Assembly: GCA_014904845.1 (NCBI GenBank) | Contig: MU119285.1 | Span: 124,001-188,000 of the forward strand | Direction: 5' to 3' | Length of the DNA: 64,000 nt | DNA from: Acephala macrosclerotiorum | Taxonomy: Eukaryota > Ascomycota > Leotiomycetes > Helotiales > Mollisiaceae | Shown here: piece by piece, positions 54,523-64,000 of the stretch | Layout: each line of letters starts with the position of its first letter | Numbering within the stretch: position 1 is the stretch's first letter | Position numbers and translations under genes: made by a program | Notes under the pieces: model-generated | What the model was told of the DNA's origin: nothing | Database searches by the model: none | What the model saw: the letters and a program-made list of their open reading frames with translations, nothing else

Positions 54523-56214
54523 GCTGGACCTTTCCAGAGGGAGGTTGGTGTGTGTATTTCAGGGACTCGTGATCAATGGTAGCGGCGGGCAAAGAGGAGT
54601 GGAAGTTGGGGCCGACCGTTGATGTTGGAAGAAGCCTTCTTGATTGGCAGGGAGGTCGGAATTCGTGCCGAAACACTGGGTTGCTGTAGCTCTGAGTTGA
54701 TATGCAATTTTGGTTCGGTCGGCGGTGTAGGATTGGGTCGTGAAGCGTGAGGTCGAAGAAGATTTGGCAGAGTTGACTTGAGCCGTGATGTTGGAGAGTT
54801 GAATTGTTGCTGTGATTAGAAAACAAAAGAACTAGGTCCGGAGGTACTTCCTAGAAGAAGAGGTTACGATAAACTTTTGCGCCCCCGATTTTTGTGGCCT
54901 TATGGTTGATAGCGATGTCTCAAAATGGTCGTCATTTCTGTGCGTGCTGTGCCGTGCTGTGTTTGCTTCTGCCTTCGTTCGCTGGCGGTGGCGGCAATGT
55001 CTCTTTTCTTCTCAGACAACTAACCTTAAAACAACTGCCGAGTCAAATTCAATGCCAGCGCGTCGTCATATCTATACTTCTTACCATTGTTTGCTTCTCT
55101 TATCAACCACTATTCAGCCAAGTTCAAAGCCACGTTTTCCTGGTGGTGCATACCAAGAAAATCTAACAGGCATCGAGATATGATAAGCCAAGAGGGTTGA
55201 AGATCACCACCGTCTCCACTGGATTTTGTCAGGGTTTCGTATGCACGTTCTTCACTGGGAACGGGTGCTATGTTTGTACAGCTCAACGTTAAGCTATCCA
55301 TTCCGAGTTTCCTATCAGTTGCCTCCCTTACCGTTGTTCCGAGTTGGAATGCGTGGTTTGAGGCTTTTCCAATTCTTTTGTGGGACAAAAAGTCAGAAAT
55401 GACATCTCGAGAGCGGGAGCAGGCGAGGAGAGGGGCTGTGACGAACCCCATGCGATCTGCGGATCGTCTTTCTCTAGCAGGGTAATCGTGGCGCTACGGT
55501 GGATCAACTCGTTTCAAGTTTCTCCTTGGGTTGCATTTTTGATTGCCGTGGAGGGGAGGTTATTTTGTTAATCATGGTCAAAACACGGATAGCGGTGACT
55601 CCTCCGTTCTTGAGGAGGATGGAAAGCTTGAGTCAGCCTTCCGTGACAAGGTCCCTCAGGCTGTTGGAAGACCTTGAGTTGGACTCCGAATTGATATCAG
55701 GGCTTCCTTCAACAGGTTGAAGACAGGAATGTCCACGGAAAACTTGCATAATACTGCGAGGTCCAACGATGAAGACGGGCACGGACACCGCTCTCAGTAC
55801 CATGGGTGAAAACCTGGAGGAACCTTGGTAGTGATGGACTATGAAATTTCTGGAAGAATTGATTGGCATTAACGGACAACAAGTCTGTTGGTTGACGGGT
55901 TGGGCATCGATGAATACTGCCATGCTGTCTTCGACGAACTTTTCTTCGAACTCTGCTTTAACTCAACTACTGTACCTTGATCGTTCATGCACCTTCCTTT
56001 CACGCTCGCCAACAACCTCGAATACACATGCATTCGCAAAAAGGTATCTCTCGCGAATCGCTACAGTAGTATACACGAAAGCCATGCATCGTGTGCTGAA
56101 AGTAGTATCAATCGTCCATCCACTGCGCGGTATTAGGGTATCATTCGTATGCAGTATCACCACCTCTGTCCATTCCTCCCATCTCCTCCCCCACCACTTC
56201 TCCCGCAAGACCAC
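54523..56214. other. 1.7-kb intergenic region
   Basis: Contains the 5' leader of the Ser/Pro-rich gene. A minus-strand stretch at 55480-55920 reads weakly protein-like in changing frames and might be a relic, but no family is recognised. Confidence 0.35.
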
Positions 56215-56744
56215 CTAGACAGTCGCTCTCCCAGTCCATCTCGTCTTGTTATTCCTATGCTTAAAGAAATAGATCACCATTCCAACAGCACTAATCAGCC
56301 ACAAGAACGCATTCACCAAATCGACCCACACTGCATTCTTCATCCTCTGCACCCCGCTGTCTCCTTCGGCATGTTCTTTGATGTACATGTTTCCAAACAA
56401 TCCGAAGAGCGCGATCCAGAGAATGAACAAGATCGTATCTGCGACGAATGCGAACGGGACGCGCGACACGAAGGGGATGAGGTAGAGGACGGCGAGAAAG
56501 GCGGAGAGGGAGGCGGTTACTTCTGCGTAGACCTGGAGCGAGGGAAGATTAGTTGGGTTGGCAGATGCTGTGAGAAGAGGAGACATACCCATTTTCCATC
56601 GCTGTACTTGTGCTCTTTATTCGCTTTGTGGAGATCAACGCCATACAATCCGCAGACTGTCAATGCGAGGATGAGTTGGATGAAGCGGAAGATTGAATGC
56701 GCAATGTAGCCAACGCCCATTTCGATGCCGTGGAAGATACCCAT
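56215..56744 (-). CDS. MARVEL-type four-span membrane protein
   Basis: Two exons, 56744-56589 and 56532-56215, give 157 residues. Four hydrophobic segments are evenly placed: FRFIQLILALTVCGLYGVDL; VTASLSAFLAVLYLIPFV; FVADTILFILWIALFGLFG; LVNAFLWLISAVGMVIYFFK. This is the membrane-associating (MARVEL-like) domain common in small fungal proteins; yeast relatives such as Nce102 and Fhn1 are linked to eisosomes and non-classical export. The C-terminus is short and basic. The gene is complete. Confidence 0.85.
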
Positions 56745-57744
56745 TTTGCTCTGCTGCTTTGCTTCTGCTGTCTTTGACTGTGTGGTATGCGATGCTATGC
56801 GATGTTGTGTATCGTGGCACTGGCCGTAAAGAGTGGTGGTATCTGAAGAGGATAATCCTATCGCGATGGAGATCCTTCACGCTTCTTTGTCGCGTTGATG
56901 AATGGAGAAGATCGTCCTTGGAAAACGAGTTGCAGTAAATCACATCAAACCATCACAACACCTAGTCACTCCTTCCTTACCTGGCCTATATGTATGCGCT
57001 GCCGCCCAACATCATCACCATATCGTGGCTTCCATCTTCCAAGTTTTCGTCGATCCCAATCAATTCATGGCACCACGAACTTCACCATCCGATCTTGGTC
57101 TGATGTTGATACCGTGTCGCCAATCATGTTGGCTCTTGGCACAGATTTCAGGGAAAGTGGGGTCTGATGACGGCATTTACAGGGATGAAGCGCTGCCTGG
57201 AAATTTTGTTGCAGATCGAATGTGGTGTAGCAAGCTTGTTGGAGGGCAGTGATTGGGTATGAGGAGAAGTTGGCAGAAGAAGGTTTTGATTGTGGAGAGA
57301 CGGATGCGCCCGGGACAGATTTCAGAATGGACGTCGATGTTGTTATTCGGACTTCGCTCTCCAATTTGTATGCTTCGAGTGAAGTTATTCGTATTCCATA
57401 TTGAACTTGTTGCTGCAGTCGCATAAGGCCAATTTCCCTCACGTTATGTTGTCCCGAATTGATTTCTCTCCCCCGTTCCACGTGTTTTCGTGCTCACTGC
57501 ATGCAAGGCGAGGCGATAGGCAGTGAGGTAGAGTGTGCAGTGAGGCTGAGGCTTTTGTGAGCAGCGCTCAGTGGCCTGGGCCACCGTCGACTGCAGCGGA
57601 GGGATGCGCTGTAACCTTAGCTGATGGCCAAAGTAAGGCTATGAATTTAAGAAAGAAATAATGAGGCTGCCATCCCTCCAACTTTTCCAACTTTCAATTT
57701 CTGCTACCATTTCATGTTTACTTGTTCGCGATATGGGGTAGTCT
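56745..57744. other. intergenic between divergent genes
   Basis: One kilobase separating the MARVEL-type and NACHT-ankyrin start codons. No gene or repeat was recognised, so both promoters lie here. Confidence 0.45.
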
Positions 57745-60700
57745 ATGCACCCCTTCATTGAAGCAATGGCGAGTCAGGATGGAGTCGATCCTTGGATAAT
57801 CGCACGGGATCAGTATGTCGCTGATTTGAGCCAGGAGGAGCGAAAGGTTTTTGAGAACGCCACGCTGGAGAATATCCTGGCCTCGTCTGCCGAAGAACAG
57901 GAGAAACATCAGCAGCAAAGCCGGAGCCGAGCTGTGATGCGGAGGCTGAAACCATTCTTCAACGCGCTAGAGGAGTTTGGAGCGGCTTTTGACGTTATCT
58001 CAAACACATATTCGTTGGCATTAGCCCCGCTCTGGGGGAGCTTGCGAGTCATCTTAATGCTCTCAAAGAAGTTTAACAAAGTTTTCGACAGTATAGTCAA
58101 CGTTCTGGAGAGGATTGGGTACGTCTTGCCTCGATTTCGTACTTATCAGCGAATCTTTGGGCACCACCAGCGCATTATCACTGCGCTCTCGGTAGCATAC
58201 CTGGATATTATTACTTTCTGTGGGGAGATCAAAGTTTTTATCAGAGGCATTCAAAAGTCACGTCTCAAATCTTGGGCTCAGCTTTTTGGGCCATTGGAGC
58301 ACCACCTTTCCGAAGCAAAAGACCGGTTCCGTCTACATCGAGATGATATTGAATTGGAAGCTGGAGCTTGCCATATGATCGAGTCTATAAAGCATTATGA
58401 TCTAGAGATACATAGCAGAGAATTAGCAACGCTCGAACGGATAGCGCAGAAGAGAGACCATCTCCGTTCACTGCTTTCTCCAATCAACTGTTGCGAGAAG
58501 CAGCGAAAGATACTGAAGATGCGACAACACGGTACTGGCGACTGGCTCTTTCTCGATCAAAATTATCAGCTCTGGCAGAACTCCAACGACAATTCTATTT
58601 TGTCGATCTTTGGCATCCCTGGATGCGGCAAAACAGTCCTATCTTCATGTCTTATTCAAAAGATCTCTGAGGATGCGAACGACGACGCAAATCGTAGAAC
58701 GTTCCTCACATATCACTATTGCGACTATAAGGACTCGAGGAGCTTGGATCCTATGATCATCGCCGGAAGTCTTATCAATGGCCTTCTTGATGGCGTCGAG
58801 ATCACGGATGCGCTGTCATCGCGCATTGTGCATGCCTACCAGGATGGCAAGGTGATACCATCTGAAGAAGATGTCTTCCAGATACTGGATCTGGTGTTGG
58901 AGAACAGACTTGACACAACGGTGCATGTTGCGGTCGACGGCGTTGATGAGATGTTGGAGAGGGACAGGCCGGTGCTCTTTCGGTTTCTCCAGCATTTCAT
59001 GCAGTGCAAGCACTCGAAGATCAGAATGTACGTCACATCAAGAGCAGATGTTGCGAGCATGATTTCTCCTTCCGGTTACCGAATTCACATCACCGAGAAT
59101 ACAATCTCACCTGATATTGATGTCTTTGTTCGGTATGCCGTCGACGCTCTGATTTCATCGAACGAATTGATAATCAGAGATTCCTCCTTGCAGGACACTA
59201 TCATCCAAAAACTGTCACAAGGGGCTAAAGGAATGTGAGTACCGCCTGTCAGCCTTTCGCATTGTTTATTTCTCACTAGCCAGGTTTCTGTGGGTGACTT
59301 TCCAACTTGACTCCCTCCGCGATTGCCTCACGGATGCTAGCATTCAAGCCGCACTCGACAATTTGCCCAAAGATCTCAACGAGACATATCAGAGGCTTCT
59401 TGGACGAATAGAGAACCCTGAGCGACGAAAGCTTGTCAACCGCATGCTTCAGTGGCTAGTATGTGCCAGGAGGGTTATGCAAATCGATGAACTCCTAGAA
59501 GCTATAGCCTTCACTACCCAGGATGATCATTGGGACCCCGCGAAGATACCAGTAGACTATGCTAGGTTAATTCGAGCGTCTGGAAATCTCATTGTGGTAG
59601 ACGACGAAGATCAAACAGTGCAGCTTGCGCACTATACAGTTCAGCAGTACTTGCTAGATCCACCCTCAAGCTCGATCCCGGGATCTCGATTAACATTTCA
59701 ATTCCAAAAGGAGGATGCGGAGCATTACGTCGGCGAAATCTGCATTACATATCTCTGCTTCAACGACTTCGAGACTCAACTGACCAAATACACCAATGGG
59801 ACGAGAAACCACATGGCTGCGATTGAGAAAGCTCTGCTCTCTTCCCACTCAATCACTCAAGGTGGGATCATCGAATCTGCAGTTGTCGCTCTCAGCAATT
59901 TTCTGCGACCAATGGGCAGATACAAGCCTTCAAACATCGACTTCTCTCGACATGTCCCGGAAACTCCGCGTGGTTTAAGATCAAAATATGAACTGTTAGG
60001 GTACATCATCAACGAGTGGTTGCACCACAATCGCAATCTTGCTTTTGAGGAGACCGAAGACACGTCAAGTGCGGCTTCTGCAGGAACAACCTGGCTTCGG
60101 TTCCAAGATCTGGTACGGAAAGTCCCATAGCTCCAGGCTATTTCATCGTTAACCTTTTATTCTGTGACAGGTGTATCGAAAGACTCTGCTCTTCAAGTTA
60201 CGACCATGGGAGGAAGCCAAAATCGCGGATCCACTGCAACCTGATTGGGCACTCATTTGCTGGGCTATTAGGAACGACAACGTTTCTCTCCTCAATTCGG
60301 TGGCCGCAAACTCAACAGTCGGAGTTATTGTTTACTATCGTGTAGCCGCTGAATGGTTTGGTTCCAAAAACGAACTATTTCTATCTGGGGATAATCGAAA
60401 GATTGTGGATTTATCTGCGATATCATTGCCGGGTCTTCAGGAAATGACCGAGAGCCCAGATCACCGGGCTTTGTTCTACTTCTTACATGAGGCGTGCATG
60501 AGGGGGTCTGCAATGGTTCTCGAGCACTTTGTCGTGGAGCTGAGCAAAAGTTTGGAGAGTACACCCTCATTATTGCGCCAGAGATCTGTATTGCGATTGT
60601 TGTGTGAGTACTTCATGATCGAAGCAGCCGCCGCTGGCCAGGAGGAGATATGCTCATACTTGCTGCCTCATTGTAATGGGGCGGCGTTTACAATGTGAGT

Positions 60701-62549
60701 GATTCGCTATGTTTTGATATTCTCTTTTCTCGTGAAAGTTCAGTATCTAATGCGGTACAGATACCGAGGCATACCATGTGGACCTTTGAGAAGAGCAGCC
60801 TACGCTGGGGAGGTAGGTGTGGTTGCGTTACTACAGAGTAAGAGCCTTGAGTTGTCTAAACGGCTACGGGAAGGAGCAAATATCTCGCATGCCGTTGCGT
60901 TCCTACCGGAAAAGGGGCTTGAGTTCTATGGACAGTCCAAAGAAGACCTCTGGCAAGAGCATGAAGCTCAAATGCTGATTGATGCTACTTACGCCGGAAA
61001 TCTCAACATTGTTAGAGCAATGTTCACTGTCTGCGCCCCTTCGACTCCCATCAGCGAGCAGAGCCAAGCCGTTTTCACAGACTTGAGCAACATTGTCATG
61101 AGTGAGCGAGTTATGCTGCAGGCAATTGATTGTGGACATAAAGGCATCGTGACTCATCTCCTGGGCCAAGGAGTGACTCTGAACAACCCCCTGCCATGGA
61201 GAATCTTCAACAGAGACCAGGACTATTCAAGACAAATAATGCGAACTCTTCCCAAGGCGGTTGAGATGTCCTTGGGTTGCTTTGCATTACACCTCGCAAT
61301 TGCTCATCATGACCGTGCAATGGTGAGGTTGCTCTTGGAAGGTGACGCGGATCCGGATCTCTGCGTGTATTACTTCGAACGCCAGACAGAGGGGAGGGTC
61401 AACTCCAGATGGAAGAGCCCACTTGCACATGCAGCTGCCATTGGGAACATCGAGATAGCACGAGATCTTTTGTCTTATGGTGCCAATATCGAAAACCAAT
61501 ATGTGACGACCAACAGCTTGGAAGGTTTGCGATTCAAATATTCAACTCCCTTGATCGAAGCTGCTAGCAATGGTGACAGAGAGATGATTGAGTATTTACT
61601 GGATTCTGGAGCCGAAATCGACAACTACGATTTCACCGGACGCACGGCACTTGCAACTGCGGCTGGTCATGCCCATCTAGAAACTGTTAAGCTTTTGATC
61701 CAGAAGGGGGCGAGCACGACCGTCGAAATGCAATTATCAGGAAACATCTCAATTGCGTCATTGGCCGTAGAAGCAGTGAAAGGTGGAAGCCGGGAGATTT
61801 TGAAAGTAGTCTTGGACAACGGCGTGGATCTCAATCCATCGGCTCAACGCAAGAACCCTCTCGTGGTCGCAGTCAAGAGAAAGGAGACATCGATGGTGAA
61901 GACGCTAATCGAAAATGGTGCAAATATCAATGGCGAGGAAAGAAGCAGGCGTGAACTTGGATGGCCTTCCATACCGCTTTGTATTGCGATTCGAACTAAT
62001 CAAGTAGACATCGTGGATTTGCTTCTGGACCATGATGCGGATATATATTGTCAAGCAGGTTGGGGTCCGAGTCGAACAACACCACTACAGACTGCGACAG
62101 ATACCACGTTTCAGCATTGGGGGGCAGCCCAAAGAGTTATAGAACACCACTCGAGGCTCAGAATGGAAGCTGGTCAAATGATCGGAGAAGAAGATCATCG
62201 GACTAGAGAACCATTGACTGATGCACCGTCAAGCGAGCAAGGGCATGCGGCCCCGCTGACGACAAGTGAGATCCTTGACCTAAGGAGTGGAGTGGAAGGA
62301 CCGACATTGAGGATTGAAGACTATAACGGAGGAGGCGAGACTGGGGAGGAAGATGAACCAGACGTAGCTGCTGTGTTTGAGGTCGGAGATAGCTCAGAAA
62401 GTGATTTCTTGTCTGAGGATGAGATGAAGGATGAAGAGGATGTGGTAGAGATGGCCCAACGACTCAATATAGGAAAGGACCCAGCTAGCGATTGCGACGA
62501 GGACGAGGGCCCCGACCTGAAGGCATTCATAAGTAGAGTCGCAATATGA
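57745..62549 (+). CDS. NACHT-ankyrin STAND protein (fungal NLR-like)
   Basis: Four exons, 57745-59234, 59284-60112, 60171-60694 and 60761-62549, give 1543 residues; Met at 57766 is an alternative start. The N-terminal helical domain (about residues 60-230: RRLKPFFNALEEFGAAFDVI, then SLALAPLWGSLRVIL) resembles the DUF7708-type domain of fungal STAND proteins. The NACHT ATPase has Walker A FGIPGCGKT (about residue 290) and Walker B VHVAVDGVDEM (about 395), followed by a winged-helix region (LPKDLNETYQRLLGRI; LQWLVCARRVMQIDELLEAI) and the AHYTVQQYLL motif. Ankyrin repeats fill about residues 1150-1400 (SPLAHAAAIGNIEIARDLLS; TPLIEAASNGDREMIEYLLD; TALATAAGHAHLETVKLLIQ). The tail is acidic. Such proteins act as nucleotide-triggered switches in self/non-self recognition. 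No HET or other killer domain is present. Confidence 0.9.
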
Positions 62550-62730
62550 CTTCAACTTATAGATTTAAATGTAAGGAACGCACCTTTCCACCGTTTAAGC
62601 ATATTCTGCGATTGCAAGAGATCGGCTGGTCTCAGAGTTACAGTGCCGCGTCATGAGTCTGAGCCAATTAAGTGTAAACGCGTAAAAACGCGCCACGCGC
62701 TTTATACTCTCTTCTTTTTTATACACCAAA

Positions 62731-63730
62731 ATGCCACTTAAACGCACTCCTTTAGACAATTCCTCTGGGAATAGGCAATTTAATTATAAGTTTATTTTAT
62801 ATTAACGTAGTATTACTATTGGCATGCAATTTAAAAGCGCTAAAATTTCCGAAGTTATAATTACTTTAAATTACTCTCGCGAAGTCATTCGAAGCACTTT
62901 TTCTCTCGTTTATTTATATAATAACGAAGAATCACAATTTCGAATCGACGGATCTAAGTATTATATTAAAATTAATAAACGATTATTACTTCGATATATA
63001 CGAGTACATTTAAAAAACAATTATTTAATTTTTAAACAAAAGTTTAATTTTGAAATAAATAAATTTATTATTAATCGAGTTTTTAAAAATATAATATATA
63101 CAATTAAAAAATTAAAAAGCGTTTATTTTTTATAAAAATATATATATAAAATAATAAATATTTAATAAAACGAAAATAAAAAAAATAAATTAAATAAATT
63201 TTTCGAATTACGAATTAAATATAAAATAAATCGATAATTTAAACGTACGATAATAATTAAAATATAAAAATTATAATTTAGAAATATTAAAAAAAAATTA
63301 AAAAAATTAATTTTTATATATATATCGAGATTTCGAGTTTATAAAATATAAATATTTTTAAATGTAAAAATTAAATTAATAATTTAATTTTTAAATTTTA
63401 AATATATTTTTATATAAAATAATATTTTTATTTATCGAGTAATTAAAATACGAAATTGGTTTTAAAAAAATAAAATCGAAGAAATCGAAAATTAATTTTT
63501 TTATTTTCTCGATTTGAATTTAATCGAATATATTTAATAAAAATTTAATTTTTTTTTAAAATATTTAAAATAACGATTTAAAAATATAATAAATAAATTT
63601 TTAATATTTACGAACTTTTTTTTATTGAAAAATAATTAATTTATACGTTAATTAATAAAATTAATAAAATTTTAAATCAAACGAAAAATAGTAAAATTAT
63701 ATAAATTTTTGTAAATTAAAATTATAATAA
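62731..63730 (+). mobile_element. RIP-degraded Tc1/mariner-type transposon
   Basis: From ATG 62731 the frame reads MPLKRTPLDNSSGNRQ, has a TAA at 62803, and continues in the same frame (62824-63135) with ALNYSRxxIRSTxSL-like and RLLLRYIRVHLKNNYLIF-like sequence. This is the paired helix-turn-helix N-terminus of fungal Tc1-like transposases, with residues drifted toward Ile, Asn, Lys, Phe and Tyr as expected from C-to-T change. Beyond 63135 composition is almost pure AT with CpG remnants and the catalytic domain is no longer readable. Terminal repeats were not identified. Confidence 0.7.
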
Positions 63731-63734
63731 AATG

Positions 63735-63929
63735 TATCGAGACATATATATTTTCACGTGACGCATGTCATGTGACGATGGAAGTTGAGAGTATATAATC
63801 TCAATTTCTACTTCTTTAGTCAGAGGAGAAAACTATTACAAGACTACAAAACTTACATTATACAGTGCACCATCGAGTGACTACGTCATACGAGTTATAG
63901 TCTAAAGCTATGGGACTCTAGTAGTACCA
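63735..63929 (+). mobile_element. probable copia-type LTR (right part)
   Basis: After the AT island the sequence becomes normal: CACGTGAC-type palindromes, a TATA-like box (GAGTATATAATC at about 63790), then a leader ending in AGTACCAACA at 63929. LTRs of Ty1/copia elements begin TGTTGG and end CCAACA, and the promoter-then-leader order fits. The left end is not recognisable and may be mutated. The sequence from 7229 (TGTTGGAATAATAGTCACGTG region) would match the missing start. Confidence 0.4.
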
Positions 63930-64000
63930 ACAAAATGCGAAGTAAAAAAATAATAATTTAAACTCTTGATATAGTATTGTAACATTGAATTGTTCCAAGA

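Noticed and set aside
1..64000. tRNA or rRNA genes
   Set aside because: No stretch with a GTTCGA-type T-loop in a plausible cloverleaf was found by eye; a covariance-model search would be decisive.

Overview
The window is nuclear DNA of a filamentous ascomycete. The protein set (ankyrin NACHT/STAND protein, Zn2Cys6 and DUF3425-type bZIP regulators, Hsp70-like ATPases, CorA-like and ubiquitin-like-domain proteins, Brl1/Brr6, Iws1), the 45-110 bp GT-AG introns and the AT-rich RIP-type islands fit Pezizomycotina; Leotiomycetes is my best guess, from the look of the proteins only. Gene models were spliced by eye.

Layout. 1-2636: tail of a hypothetical gene and a secreted berberine-bridge-type flavin oxidase. 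2637-7200: repeat-rich, with a 262-bp MITE, two AT islands and a broken C2H2 zinc-finger gene. 7805-22293: a dynamic block with a hypothetical protein, two Hsp70-like genes of identical eight-exon structure pointing away from each other, a CorA-like membrane protein, a 1.6-kb hairpin-rich island resembling fungal mitochondrial DNA, and a STAND-N-terminal/ubiquitin-like/zinc-ribbon protein. 23812-27039: conserved housekeeping pair, Brl1/Brr6 and IWS1, sharing a promoter. 27540-43000: mixed, with an NmrA-like pseudogene, an SP/RS-rich protein, an MFS pseudogene split by a TA-flanked MITE, a methyltransferase with a late frameshift, a large conserved membrane protein and an SDR pseudogene. 43616-49656: bZIP/DUF3425 protein, then a divergent transporter/regulator pair (ACS-family MFS and Zn2Cys6 factor). 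50100-52189: four tandem small cysteine-rich genes, two with TAG at the same codon 5. 53307-56744: a Ser/Pro-rich protein and a MARVEL-type protein. 57745-62549: a 1543-residue NACHT-ankyrin protein. 62731-64000: a RIP-degraded Tc1-like transposon and a probable LTR.

The transporter/regulator pair looks like a small self-contained uptake circuit. The Hsp70-like, CorA-like, ubiquitin-like and NACHT-ankyrin genes are of types that are often lineage-specific in fungi and associated with conflict or self-recognition; whether they work together is inference. The most novel items are the four-gene cysteine-rich array with its repeated codon-5 stop, the paired Hsp70-like cassettes sharing a Pro/Ser/Arg tail motif across different proteins, and the hairpin island.
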